A DNA stretch of 64,000 nt from Agromyces cavernae (GTDB taxonomy: Bacteria; Actinomycetota; Actinomycetes; Actinomycetales; Microbacteriaceae). Of this stretch, positions 53,489 through 61,818 are shown in pieces. The position numbers and the translations under genes are program-made. Under the pieces are notes generated by a model. The model was not told the origin of the DNA. It did no database searches and saw only the letters and a list, made by a program, of their open reading frames with translations. The stretch covers positions 806,001 through 870,000 of the forward strand of contig NZ_JAJNMP010000003.1 in NCBI RefSeq assembly GCF_021044935.1, read 5' to 3'. Each line of letters begins with the position of its first letter. The first letter of the stretch is position 1.

Positions 53489-53986
53489 TCAGCGGCGCGC
53501 GTATTTGGCGACCCGATCGCCCAGCTGCTCGAAGCGCTTCAGGTCGGCCTCTGCCTGCTCGCGGTCGGTCGGCACGATGATGGACGACACGATGGTGCGG
53601 AACGCCGCGGACCTGGCCATCTTGCGGACTTGCTTCGCCTGCACGCGTCGATGCTTGATCGTCTTGGCTCGCTGCTTCGCATCGGAATCGGCAGCGGCTT
53701 TGCGCCGGGCGTCGCCCGAGGCGGTCACCCGCAGCGACGCCGACTCCAGTCGCGCCGCCGCCCGTCTCGCGGTGCGCGTCGCGCGTCGCGGATGGTCGCG
53801 GAGCTCCTTCCGCGCCGTGCGCACGTCGGCGCGAGCGGTGGCGGTGAGCGCCTCGAGGCTCGCCCGGGCGTCTCGCGACAGCGTCTTCGAGAGCTTCCGG
53901 GCCTCGGTGCTCGCTCGCTCGGCCTCGGCGACCGCCTTCCGGGCCTCGCGTCGCTCCCCGGATCGTGCATGCGGCATCCTCGCCAT
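53489..53986 (-). CDS. Ala/Arg-rich coiled-coil protein of unknown function
   Basis: A 165-residue, highly basic helical protein. It opens with ARMPHARSGERREARKAVAE and continues with long Ala/Lys/Arg/Glu heptad-like stretches, so a coiled coil is likely; a moderately hydrophobic segment (FRTIVSSIIVP) lies near residue 135. No signal peptide and no known domain. I chose the ATG at 53986 because GGAGGGTGTC lies just before it. A 15-bp direct repeat lies directly upstream (53996-54033). I cannot assign a function; nucleic-acid or membrane association would fit the charge. Confidence 0.6.
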   Translation of the reverse strand: MARMPHARSGERREARKAVAEAERASTEARKLSKTLSRDARASLEALTATARADVRTARKELRDHPRRATRTARRAAARLESASLRVTASGDARRKAAADSDAKQRAKTIKHRRVQAKQVRKMARSAAFRTIVSSIIVPTDREQAEADLKRFEQLGDRVAKYARR

Positions 53987-53995
53987 GACACCCTC

Positions 53996-54033
53996 CAATC
54001 GGGTTTCACGACACCCGGCAATCGGGTTTCACG
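53996..54033. repeat. 15-bp direct repeat in a promoter region
   Basis: CAATCGGGTTTCACG occurs at 53996-54010 and 54019-54033, a 23-bp period (about two helical turns). It lies 10 bp before the start of the coiled-coil gene and could be a binding site for a dimeric regulator or a slippage product. Confidence 0.7.
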
Positions 54034-54143
54034 TCCAGTGTTCCACCGAACGGCCCGATCGCGCAGGAGTCGACCGTCGTCGAACCCATGTCCCCCGAAC
54101 GGGGTACGTGACCGCGACGCCCTCCGGCCACCATGCTTTCACC

Positions 54144-55424
54144 ATGACCGAGGTCGGCGAGACATCCGCCCATACCACCACCGGCCCCATCGACGACGTG
54201 CACCGTGCGCAGGCTGCGCGCCTGCTCGAGCACCTCATCGTTCACGGCCCGGCGACGCGGAGCGAGCTCTCATCCGTGACCGGACTCGGCCGCGGCGCCA
54301 TCGCCGGCCTGACGACGCGCCTGCTCGAGGCAGGCGTGATCCGGGTGAATCCCTCGGATGCCGCGGCCGACGGCCGCACCGCGCCCCTCGCGCTCACCGC
54401 GGCGGATCATGTGCTCGTGACGGCGATGCTCGCGCGCGACGAGGCGATCGCGACGGTCGCGACCCTCGGCGGCGACGAGATCGCGCGGTTCGTCGCGCCG
54501 CTCGTCGCACCCGCCGCCCCGGCGCTCGATCCGGGCGAGGCGGCTGACACGACCGACGAGCTGCCGTCGCCCGCCGAACTCCTCGCAGCCGCACTCGGCC
54601 GTGCCCTCGCGCGCGCCGACCGGGCGGGGCATCCGATCGCCGACATCACCGTGCTCGTCGACGGCGCCGTCGTCGGCCAGCCGGCCGTGGTCATCACCGA
54701 TGCGCGCCTGGGCGCCGAGCCCGTCGATCTGATCAACGTGCTGCGCGGCGCCGCGCCGGGCCTCGACGAGGCCGAGGCCGCACTGCCGCTGCCGGTCGGC
54801 CTGCAGTCGACGGCGGGCGCCGCAGCCGACGCCGAGCGCGCCGAGCTGCCCGGCATCGACGACGTGCTCTACGTGTCGGGCGACGGCGCCATCACCGCGG
54901 CGGTGATCTCGGGCGGGCGACCGCTCGTCGGTGCGCACGGGCTCGCCGCGACGTTCGCCCACCTGCCGATCGTGCAGGGCGGCGTGCGCTGCGATTGCGG
55001 GCAGAGCGGATGCCTCGCCACGGTCGCCGCGCCCGAAGTCGTGCTCGAGCGCGCGGGTCTCGCGGAGTTCGCCGCCGCGAACGGCCGCGCCGCCGCCCTC
55101 GAAGAGCTGGTCGCACGGGTCGCCGACGGCGACGACCGGGCGCGCTGGTCGTGGCTCGACGCCGCGCTGTGGATCGGGCGCACGCTGCAGGTCGTCGTGC
55201 CCACGGTCGACCCCGCGGCGGTGATCATCGGCGGGTACTGGGCGCCGCTGCTCGGCGACATCGATGCGTCGTTCCGGTCGAACCGGCCGACGATCGGCGG
55301 AGGCGCGCTGCGGACGATCCCGACCATCGCGCCGGCGCGACTGGGCCCCGACGCGGCGCTCGTCGGCGCCCGGCGTCAGGCGCGCGTACGCCTCGTCGCC
55401 GACCCCCTCCTGCTCGTCGGCTGA
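54144..55424 (+). CDS. ROK-family transcriptional regulator
   Basis: 426 residues. The N-terminal winged helix (~15-75) reads AARLLEHLIVHGPATRSELSSVTGLGRGAIAGLTTRLLEAGVI. The ROK domain follows; the zinc motif CDCGQSGCLAT is intact, but the kinase phosphate-binding DxGGT motif is not (the matching part reads AADHVLVTAMLARDEAIATV), so it should be a sugar-responsive regulator and not a kinase. The preferred start is ATG 54144, since the upstream part of the open frame is not protein-like. Its last 17 codons lie in a 56-bp segment duplicated at 57756-57811. No sugar genes adjoin it, so the target is unknown. Confidence 0.82.
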   Translation: MTEVGETSAHTTTGPIDDVHRAQAARLLEHLIVHGPATRSELSSVTGLGRGAIAGLTTRLLEAGVIRVNPSDAAADGRTAPLALTAADHVLVTAMLARDEAIATVATLGGDEIARFVAPLVAPAAPALDPGEAADTTDELPSPAELLAAALGRALARADRAGHPIADITVLVDGAVVGQPAVVITDARLGAEPVDLINVLRGAAPGLDEAEAALPLPVGLQSTAGAAADAERAELPGIDDVLYVSGDGAITAAVISGGRPLVGAHGLAATFAHLPIVQGGVRCDCGQSGCLATVAAPEVVLERAGLAEFAAANGRAAALEELVARVADGDDRARWSWLDAALWIGRTLQVVVPTVDPAAVIIGGYWAPLLGDIDASFRSNRPTIGGGALRTIPTIAPARLGPDAALVGARRQARVRLVADPLLLVG

Positions 55425-55429
55425 CGCCG
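55374..55429 (+). repeat. 56-bp duplicated segment, copy A (3' end of ROK gene)
   Basis: 53 of 56 positions match 57756-57811 in the same orientation. Here it encodes the C-terminal residues RQARVRLVADPLLLVG and the stop of the ROK gene. Confidence 0.9.
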
Positions 55430-55490
55430 CTTCGGGTCATGCTGCCCGGTTCCGGGGAATGTCCTGGCTTGCGCCGCGCTTGCACCTCCC

Positions 55491-56405
55491 ATGAGTGCGA
55501 TCGAGCTCCAGGCAAGAGCTGCGCCAGAGGTGGACCTCGAGGCGCGCGCGATCGACGACGTGCTCGCGCGCCTGCACTGGAGCGTGCTCGAGTTCGCCCA
55601 CTGGCATCTGCCCGAGGGCACGGCCCGACGAGATGACGGCCCCGGCGTCCGCTTCCTCTTCGTCGTCAGCGGCGGGGTCGAGCTGCGCGCGGTCGGGCAG
55701 CACGCGGTCGGCGACAGCGGTGAGCGCACCGAACCGCTCGCCATGCAATCGGGCGACTTCGTGCTGCTTCCGAGCGGCGGCGGCGCCGACGTGCGAGGTC
55801 GAGCCGACTCGGTGCTGCTGAGCGGGTCACTGGCCCTCGACGGCAGCGGCAACGACCTCACTCGCGCGATGCCGCCGGTGTTGTTCACCTGCGGATTCCG
55901 CGTCGAGGAGCCGGTGTTCGCCTCGCTCCTCGACACGATGTACCGCGAGATGTCGAGTGCCCGGGCGGGCAGCGACTCGGTGATCCGCCGGCTCGCCGAT
56001 GTCGTCGCATCGGCTGCGGTGCGATTCTGGCTCGAACGCGGATGCGGAAGCGCCCTCGACTGGCTTGCGTCCGTGCGCGATCCGAACCTGCGCCGCGCGG
56101 TCGAGGCGATCCACGACGACCCGGGTTCACCGTGGACGGTCGAGTCGCTCGCACGCGTGGCGCGGTCGTCGCGGTCGCAGTTCGCCGAGCAGTTCCGCCT
56201 GACCGTGGGCGACAGCCCCGCGCGCTACCTGACGCGGATCCGCATGGAACACGCGGAGCGGATGCTGCGAGCCGGCGTCCCCGTGGGTGACATCGCCTAT
56301 CGACTCGGCTACGAGAGCGAGGCGGGGTTCAGCCGCGCCTTCCGGCGGCACTCGGGTTCGGCCCCGAGCCGCTGGCGCCGAGCCCTTCTCCAGCGCCTCG
56401 ACTGA
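55491..56405 (+). CDS. AraC-family regulator (cupin N-terminus)
   Basis: 304 residues. Residues ~20-190 form a cupin_6-type effector domain (VRFLFVVSGGVELRAVGQHAV ... AMQSGDFVLLPSGG). The AraC HTH pair is at ~205-304, with TVESLARVARSSRSQFAEQFRLTVGDSPARYLTRIRMEHAERML and VGDIAYRLGYESEAGFSRAFRRHSGSAPSRWR. It converges on the MFS exporter gene (48-bp gap). AraC proteins of this cupin_6 type often sit beside an MFS exporter of this kind, which it may control. Ligand unknown. Confidence 0.87.
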   Translation: MSAIELQARAAPEVDLEARAIDDVLARLHWSVLEFAHWHLPEGTARRDDGPGVRFLFVVSGGVELRAVGQHAVGDSGERTEPLAMQSGDFVLLPSGGGADVRGRADSVLLSGSLALDGSGNDLTRAMPPVLFTCGFRVEEPVFASLLDTMYREMSSARAGSDSVIRRLADVVASAAVRFWLERGCGSALDWLASVRDPNLRRAVEAIHDDPGSPWTVESLARVARSSRSQFAEQFRLTVGDSPARYLTRIRMEHAERMLRAGVPVGDIAYRLGYESEAGFSRAFRRHSGSAPSRWRRALLQRLD

Positions 56406-56453
56406 GCACGCGACGCCCGACGGCCCCTCGCGTCCGCCGGACCACATCCCACG

Positions 56454-57668
56454 TCAGCGCCGCCGCGACGACGACAGCACGCCGGCCCCCAGCGCAGCGG
56501 CGATTCCGCCGCCGATGAACGCCGCCTGCACGCCGACCGAGTCGACGAGCAGTCCGCCGACCGCCGCGCCGATCGTGATCGCGATCTGGAACGCCGAGAC
56601 GACGAGGCCGCCCGCGCTCTCGAGCCGGTCGGGCGCGACCTTCGCCATCCAGGTCTGCACCATCGTCGGCACGGCGCCGAAACCCGCACCCCACACGAAG
56701 ACGGTGACGAGCGCCACGCCGAGGTGTGCGCCGCCCAGCGCGAACACGACGGTCGCCGCGCCGATCGCCACGGGAGCCGCGATCACGAGCACGTGAAGTC
56801 GCCGGTCGGCGAGCGGGCCGGCGACGACGTTGCCCACGAAGCTCGCGACGCCGAAGACGAGCAACAGCAGTGCGAGCAGTGACGGGTTGAGCCCGTCGAT
56901 CGACTCGAATGCGGGTCGCAGGTAGGTGAAGCCCATGAAGTGCCCACCCGCGATCAACACGATCGCGAGGATTCCGAGCGCGACGACCGGAGTTCTCGCG
57001 GTCTGCACGAGCGCGCGGAACCCGGGTGCACCGCTCGGCGGAACGGACGGCAGGGTGGCGAGCTGCGCCGCGAGCGTCACGACGCCGGCGGCGGCGGCAC
57101 CCAGGAACACGGCTCGCCAGCCGAACTGCTCCCCGAACCATGCGCCCGCCGGGACTGCCGCGATCGTGGCCAGCGACACGCCGCCGTTCACGATCGTCAT
57201 CGCCCGGCCGAGGCGATCGGCCGGCACGAGCTGTGCGGTGACGGCGAGCGACATGGCCCAGAACCCCGACAGCGCGAGCCCGAGCAGCAGTCGCGAGGCC
57301 AGCATGAGCCCGAATGCCGGCGCCACCGCGACGAGCACGTTCGAGATGATCGCGAGCGACGTGAGCCCCGCCATCACCCAGCGACGGTCGAGCCGTGGCA
57401 GCGATGCGACGACGAGCGGGCCGGAGACGATGCCGATGAGGCTCGTCGCCGTCACGAGCTGCCCGGCCGTGCCCTCGGTGATCGCGAGCTCCGCGGCGAT
57501 CGGCGAGAGCAGGCTCGCAGGGAGGAACTCACTCGTGACGAGGGTGAAGATGCCGAGCCCGAGCGCGACCACCGCCGGCCACGACGCACGGCGCGCAGTG
57601 CCCGCTGCGGCGTGTGCATTGGCGGCCGTGGCGGCGGGTACCGCAGCGGTGGGCGTGCGAGTCGACAT
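56454..57668 (-). CDS. MFS transporter (DHA1/AraJ-like)
   Basis: 404 residues, 12 membrane helices. It opens with an Ala/Thr-rich cytoplasmic leader and VALGLGIFTLVTSEFLPASLLSPIAAEL, which is the DHA1 (CmlA/AraJ) group start; the motif A loop reads ASLPRLDRRWVM and motif C is in helix 5 (NGGVSLATIAAVPAGAWFGEQFGWR). It probably exports a drug, sugar or metabolite. ATG at 57668 follows AGGAGCATCC. It converges with the AraC regulator gene and may be its target. Confidence 0.87.
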   Translation of the reverse strand: MSTRTPTAAVPAATAANAHAAAGTARRASWPAVVALGLGIFTLVTSEFLPASLLSPIAAELAITEGTAGQLVTATSLIGIVSGPLVVASLPRLDRRWVMAGLTSLAIISNVLVAVAPAFGLMLASRLLLGLALSGFWAMSLAVTAQLVPADRLGRAMTIVNGGVSLATIAAVPAGAWFGEQFGWRAVFLGAAAAGVVTLAAQLATLPSVPPSGAPGFRALVQTARTPVVALGILAIVLIAGGHFMGFTYLRPAFESIDGLNPSLLALLLLVFGVASFVGNVVAGPLADRRLHVLVIAAPVAIGAATVVFALGGAHLGVALVTVFVWGAGFGAVPTMVQTWMAKVAPDRLESAGGLVVSAFQIAITIGAAVGGLLVDSVGVQAAFIGGGIAAALGAGVLSSSRRR

Positions 57669-57755
57669 GGATGCTCCTTCGGTCGGCTTCCAGCCTCGCT
57701 GCGAAGGCGTTCACGCACCCGACCGATCGTCGCTGCGATGCGACCATTCCTCCGA

Positions 57756-57811
57756 CGTCAGGCGCGCGAACGCCTCGTCGCCGACCCCCTGCTGCTCGTC
57801 GGCTGGCGCCG
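57756..57811 (+). repeat. 56-bp duplicated segment, copy B (3' end of mannosyltransferase gene)
   Basis: 53 of 56 positions match 55374-55429. Here the complementary strand carries the last codons and stop of the minus-strand mannosyltransferase gene (57758-58540), so the same DNA ends two unrelated genes in opposite directions. Confidence 0.9.
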
Positions 57812-58540
57812 GCGCAACCGACTGGTGATCCCCCAGCCGGTGACCTTGAGCATCGCCTCGACGACGATGCCCAGACTCATCTTCGACCGCCCCTGAAGGC
57901 GCTCGACGAAGGTCACGGGCACCTCGATGACGGTGAGCCCCGCCTCTCGGGCGTGCCAGAGCATGTCGACCTGGAACCCGTAGCCGCGGGTGTGCACCTC
58001 GTCGAGGTGGATGCGCGACAGCGCGTCGGCGCGGAATGCGCGGTACCCCGCGGTCGCGTCGCGGGTGGGCAACTGCAGCACCCACCGGGCGTACGCGCTG
58101 CCTCCGCGAGAGAGCAGCTCGCGGTGGCGCGGCCAGTTCTCGATCGAGCCGCCGGGGATCCAGCGCGACCCGATGACGAGGTCCACCGGTTCGCCGGCCG
58201 GACCGGTGCCCTCGAGTGCGGCGAGCAGCGACGGCATCTGTTCGGGCAGGTGCGACCCGTCGGCATCGAGCTGCACGATCGGGTCGAAACCCTGCTCGAG
58301 CGCCCAGTCGAACGCAGCCAGGTAGGCGGCACCGAGCCCCTGCTTGCCGGCGCGGTGCAGCACGTGCACCGCGGCGTCGGCTGCGGCGAGCTCATCGGCG
58401 AGCTCGCCCGTGCCGTCGGGCGAGCTGTCGTCGACCACGAGCATCGAGGCATCGGGAACCGCGCCGCGCACGCGACCCACGATCGACGCGAGGTTCTCGC
58501 GTTCGTTGTACGTAGGGATCACCACAAGGGGTCGCCGCAT
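57758..58540 (-). CDS. Polyprenol monophosphomannose synthase (DPM1-like GT2)
   Basis: A 260-residue family 2 glycosyltransferase that moves mannose from GDP-mannose to polyprenyl phosphate on the cytoplasmic face, feeding lipomannan and protein mannosylation. Motifs are VVIPTYNERENLASIV, MLVVDDSSPDGTG, the metal-binding QLDADGSHLP, GSRWIPGG and RDATAGYRAFRADAL ... GYGFQVDMLW. ATG at 58540 follows GAGGAGGAGCTCG; the family length is normal. The C-terminal ~18 residues (QPTSSRGSATRRSRA) come from the 56-bp repeat and are unlike the family, whose proteins usually end near the preceding GWGI ... RRR region. Confidence 0.88.
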   Translation of the reverse strand: MRRPLVVIPTYNERENLASIVGRVRGAVPDASMLVVDDSSPDGTGELADELAAADAAVHVLHRAGKQGLGAAYLAAFDWALEQGFDPIVQLDADGSHLPEQMPSLLAALEGTGPAGEPVDLVIGSRWIPGGSIENWPRHRELLSRGGSAYARWVLQLPTRDATAGYRAFRADALSRIHLDEVHTRGYGFQVDMLWHAREAGLTVIEVPVTFVERLQGRSKMSLGIVVEAMLKVTGWGITSRLRRRQPTSSRGSATRRSRA

Positions 58541-58585
58541 CGAGCTCCTCCTCACCTGGTGACCACGCAATCGTATCCGCCCGCT

Positions 58586-58625
58586 TCGGGGGATGCCCGT
58601 GATCGGTCGGGGGGCCATCCCCCGA
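58586..58625. promoter_or_regulatory. 10-bp inverted repeat in divergent promoter region
   Basis: TCGGGGGATG (58586-58595) pairs with CATCCCCCGA (58616-58625) across a 20-nt loop, between the divergent mannosyltransferase and DUF4097 genes. It may be an operator; no specific regulator is suggested. Confidence 0.4.
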
Positions 58626-58659
58626 GACGCCTGCGCCCCTGCGGGGTACCGTCGAAGAC

Positions 58660-59406
58660 ATGAACTCGACCAGGCGGAACACACGGCTCGCCGTCGCGGC
58701 CGGCGTCGGCATCTGCGCGCTCCTGCTCAGCGGATGCGCACTGCTCCAACCTCCGAAGACGTTGAGCGATGACGCGACCGTCGACGAGGCGGTGAGCTCG
58801 ATCGAGCTCGACGACACCGACGGCGGCGTCACCGTTCGCGGCATCGAGGGCGCGACCGGCATCTCGCTCGAGCGAACGATCCGCTATCGCGGGGACCGCA
58901 CGTTCGAGGACACGCACTCCGTCGAGGGCGACACGCTCGTGCTCGGCGGCTGCGGGCGCAACTGCTCGGTCGAGTACACGCTCGAGGTACCGGCCGGGCT
59001 CGACGTGCGCGGACGCACCGAGAACGGCGAGGTCGACCTCACGCTCGTGCACGACGTCGACGTCGAGACGAGCAACGGCCGCATCACGCTCGACGGCGTC
59101 ACGGGCACGATCCGGGCGGCGACCTCGAACGGTCGCATCGAAGGCTCCGGGCTCGAGGGCGACGGCATCGAGGCGTCGACCTCGAACGGTGCGATCGACC
59201 TCCGGGTCGAGGTCGCGCAAGACGTCGAGGCACGCACCTCGAACGGCTCGATCGACCTGACGGTGCCCGACGGCACGTACCGCGTGAGCGCGGAGACATC
59301 GAACGGCCGCACCGACATCGCGGTGCCGAACGACTCCTCGGGCGAGTTCTCGCTCGACCTGTCGACGTCGAACGGGTCGATCACCGTCGACACGAGCAGC
59401 AGGTAG
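58660..59406 (+). CDS. DUF4097-type beta-helix lipoprotein
   Basis: 248 residues. The N-terminus (MNSTRRNTRLAVAAGVGICALLLSGC) ends in the lipobox LLSGC, so it is a surface lipoprotein. The body consists of short beta-strand repeats carrying TSNG: ETSNGRITL, ATSNGRIEG, STSNGAIDL, RTSNGSIDL, ETSNGRTDI, STSNGSITV, spaced about 17-22 residues, the mark of the DUF4097 single-stranded beta-helix ('putative adhesin') family. Function is unknown; an envelope-sensing or adhesive role is possible. Two cysteines (GGCGRNCSV) may form a disulfide. Confidence 0.85.
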   Translation: MNSTRRNTRLAVAAGVGICALLLSGCALLQPPKTLSDDATVDEAVSSIELDDTDGGVTVRGIEGATGISLERTIRYRGDRTFEDTHSVEGDTLVLGGCGRNCSVEYTLEVPAGLDVRGRTENGEVDLTLVHDVDVETSNGRITLDGVTGTIRAATSNGRIEGSGLEGDGIEASTSNGAIDLRVEVAQDVEARTSNGSIDLTVPDGTYRVSAETSNGRTDIAVPNDSSGEFSLDLSTSNGSITVDTSSR

Positions 59407-59460
59407 GCGGCGAGTGCCCGTTAGCCGGCGAGCGCCGATGGCCGCCGAGCGCCCGACTCG

Positions 59461-60984
59461 TCAGCGCACCCCGGCCATGAGCCGCAGCACCGGCTTGCGC
59501 GCGAGCCAGAGTGCGGCCCCGAGCACGATGGCGATCGCGCCGAGCACCCCGAAGTACGTCGCCTCATTGACCACCGTGTAGAACTCCGCGAGCTGCCCGG
59601 CGATCGACGTCCCGAGCGCGACCGACAGGAAGAACAGCGCCACCATCTGCGTGTGGAACGCGCTCGGCGCGAGCTTCGTCGCCACCGAGAGCCCGACCGG
59701 CGAGAGCAGCAGCTCGGCGACCGTGAACACGAACAGGATGAGCACCATCCACAGCAGCGGCGTCGAGTTGGCGCCCCCGCCCGCGAACGGCAGGAACAGC
59801 AGGAATGCGAGCCCCATGACGGCCGTGCCGAGCGCGAACTTCACGGGCGTCGGCGGCTGGCGATCGCCGAGCTTCGTCCAGAGCGCGGCGAACACGCCCG
59901 ACAGGATGATGATGAAGATCGGGTTGATCGACTGCACCCACGGCACCGGCATCTCCCAGCCGAACAGGTCGCGGTTCAGCTGCTCGTCGGAGTAGATCGT
60001 GAGCACGGTGAACTGCTGCTGGTACAGCGACCAGAACGCGACACTCGCGATGAACAGCGGAATGAACCCGTAGACGCGGCTGCGCTCGGTCGGCGTGATC
60101 CGGTGGCTGCCGAGGATCACCACGAAGTACGCGACGGCCGCGACCACGGTGCCGCCGATGACCCAGGTGACGAGGTTGGTGGCGGTGATGAGGCCGGTGA
60201 GCAGGAGCACCGCGATGAGCAGCACGGCCGCGATCGCGATGCCGATCACGAGCAGGCGTCGCGATGCGGGCAGCGGGTTGGGCACGACGGATGCCTCGGG
60301 CGGCAGGCTCTTGCGACCGAACGAGTACTGGATCAGCCCGAAGGCCATGCCGACCGCGGCGAGCGCGAACCCCCAGTGGAAGCCCCAGTTCTGCTGCACG
60401 AGACCGGTGAGGATCGGGCCGAAGAAGGCGCCGAGGTTGATGCCGAGGTAGAAGATCGAGAATCCGGCGTCGCGCCTGGGGTCGTGCTCGGAGTAGAGCG
60501 TTCCGACGACGCTCGTGGCGTTCGCCTTCAGCCCGCCTGATCCGAGGGCCACGAGCACGAGGCCGACGCCGACGCCGAGGAACCCGGGCAGCGCGGCGAG
60601 CGCGATGTGGCCGGCCATGATGACGATGGCGCTGAAGAAGAGCACCCGCTCGGAGCCGAGCAGCCGGTCGGCCATCCACGCCCCGAGGATCGTCGAGAGG
60701 TACACCGCGCCGCCGTAGGCGCCGACGATGCCGGCTGCCGAAGTCTGGTCCATGCCGAGGCCGCCCTCGGCGGCCGAGTAGTACAGGTACAGCAGCAGGA
60801 TCCCCTGCATGCCGTAGAAGCTGAACCGCTCCCACATCTCCACGCCGAAGATGTGCACGAGTGGTCGCGGCTGCCCGAGGAAGCCGTGGTCTCCCCGGGT
60901 GTCGCGCTCGACCGGCTCGGCGCCGCTCGGGGCCGGCTCGACCGACCCGTACTCCCCCGGGGCAGGTTCGGTGACCTTGCCCAT
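59461..60984 (-). CDS. Proton-dependent oligopeptide transporter (POT/PTR2)
   Basis: 507 residues with about 14 membrane helices. The POT signature appears in helix 1 as FGVEMWERFSFYGMQGILLLYL (ExxERFxFY proton-coupling motif), and the second PTR2 signature in GFSIFYLGINLGAFFGP. It imports di- and tripeptides with protons. A ~40-residue acidic/Pro-rich cytoplasmic leader precedes the first helix. The bacterial DtpT-like length is normal. It is a single-gene unit. Confidence 0.92.
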   Translation of the reverse strand: MGKVTEPAPGEYGSVEPAPSGAEPVERDTRGDHGFLGQPRPLVHIFGVEMWERFSFYGMQGILLLYLYYSAAEGGLGMDQTSAAGIVGAYGGAVYLSTILGAWMADRLLGSERVLFFSAIVIMAGHIALAALPGFLGVGVGLVLVALGSGGLKANATSVVGTLYSEHDPRRDAGFSIFYLGINLGAFFGPILTGLVQQNWGFHWGFALAAVGMAFGLIQYSFGRKSLPPEASVVPNPLPASRRLLVIGIAIAAVLLIAVLLLTGLITATNLVTWVIGGTVVAAVAYFVVILGSHRITPTERSRVYGFIPLFIASVAFWSLYQQQFTVLTIYSDEQLNRDLFGWEMPVPWVQSINPIFIIILSGVFAALWTKLGDRQPPTPVKFALGTAVMGLAFLLFLPFAGGGANSTPLLWMVLILFVFTVAELLLSPVGLSVATKLAPSAFHTQMVALFFLSVALGTSIAGQLAEFYTVVNEATYFGVLGAIAIVLGAALWLARKPVLRLMAGVR

Positions 60985-61068
60985 GGGGGCAGCCTAGACC
61001 CTGGTTCGGCGCGCGGCGAGGCATCCGTTCGTCGGCTTGCGCAACCGCGTCGTGAAGGCGATCACGTG

Positions 61069-61695
61069 TCAGTCGCGAAGGAAGACGACGAGTTGCGCCT
61101 TGGTGAACCGGGAGTAGCCGGGGATGCCGCGCTCGCGGGCGAGGCTGCGAAGATGCACGACCGTCATCTCCTCGAGCGGCGTCTTCGCGGCCGGTGCCGC
61201 CGCGGCGGACTTCGTCGCGGCGGGCTTGGTCGCAGTAGCGGGCTTCTTCGCGGCGGGCTTCGTCGCGGCGGCCTTCTTCGCCCCGGGCTTCGTCGCCGCT
61301 GGCTTCTTCGCCGCGGGCTTCTTCGCCTCCACCGGATTCTCGGCCGTCGCGGGGTCGATGCGCTTCCCGGCGGCGCGGGCCTCGTCCGGCCTCACGGCCG
61401 GGTTCGCCGTGTTCGCCTCGTTCGCTTTCGCTTTCGCCTTCGCCTTCGCCTTCGCCGATTCGTCGGCCTTCGCCGTGTTCTCGATCTTCTGCTTCACGAC
61501 CGCTGCTTCGACGCGCAGGCGCGACGCCGTGCGCTCGAGATCGGCCGCGACCTCGGCGGCGCGCTTCTTCGCGACCTTGTCGGCCTTCTTCGCGAGCCGC
61601 TTCGCCTCGGCGAGCGCCTCAGTCGCTGCATCGAGTGCCGTGCGTGCCTTCTTGAACGCCTTCGTCGCGGCCTTCTCGGCCTTGCTTCGTGCCAT
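61069..61695 (-). CDS. Histone-H1-like Lys/Ala/Pro-rich protein with C-terminal Rho_N domain
   Basis: 208 residues. Residues ~1-95 are a Lys/Ala/Glu-rich helix, probably a coiled coil. Residues ~98-165 are AKKPAAKKP-type repeats like eukaryotic H1 tails and actinobacterial nucleoid proteins. The last ~36 residues (PLEEMTVVHLRSLARERGIPGYSRFTKAQLVVFL) match the Rho_N/SAP-like helix-extended-loop-helix that binds nucleic acids. It is probably a DNA- or RNA-associated basic protein. ATG at 61695 is used because the upstream frame adds 16 residues without a ribosome-binding site. The repetitive region is prone to length change. Confidence 0.75.
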   Translation of the reverse strand: MARSKAEKAATKAFKKARTALDAATEALAEAKRLAKKADKVAKKRAAEVAADLERTASRLRVEAAVVKQKIENTAKADESAKAKAKAKAKANEANTANPAVRPDEARAAGKRIDPATAENPVEAKKPAAKKPAATKPGAKKAAATKPAAKKPATATKPAATKSAAAAPAAKTPLEEMTVVHLRSLARERGIPGYSRFTKAQLVVFLRD

Positions 61696-61818
61696 TGCCC
61701 ACCCCCGACCCCGACGCGGACGAACCCGTGCGGTCGGGTGCAAGGATATCGCGGCGAGGTTACGCCGCCCGAAGTTCCGCAGGGCGCCTTCGAACCGACC
61801 GGCCGGCCCGGCCGCGAC

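Noticed and set aside
54144-55424. ROK protein as a sugar kinase
   Set aside because: It has an N-terminal HTH and lacks the DxGGT phosphate-binding motif, so a regulator is the better call.
61200-61460. Short repeats that could suggest a CRISPR or minisatellite
   Set aside because: They are codons of the AKKPAAKKP tail of the H1-like protein, with no uniform spacer.
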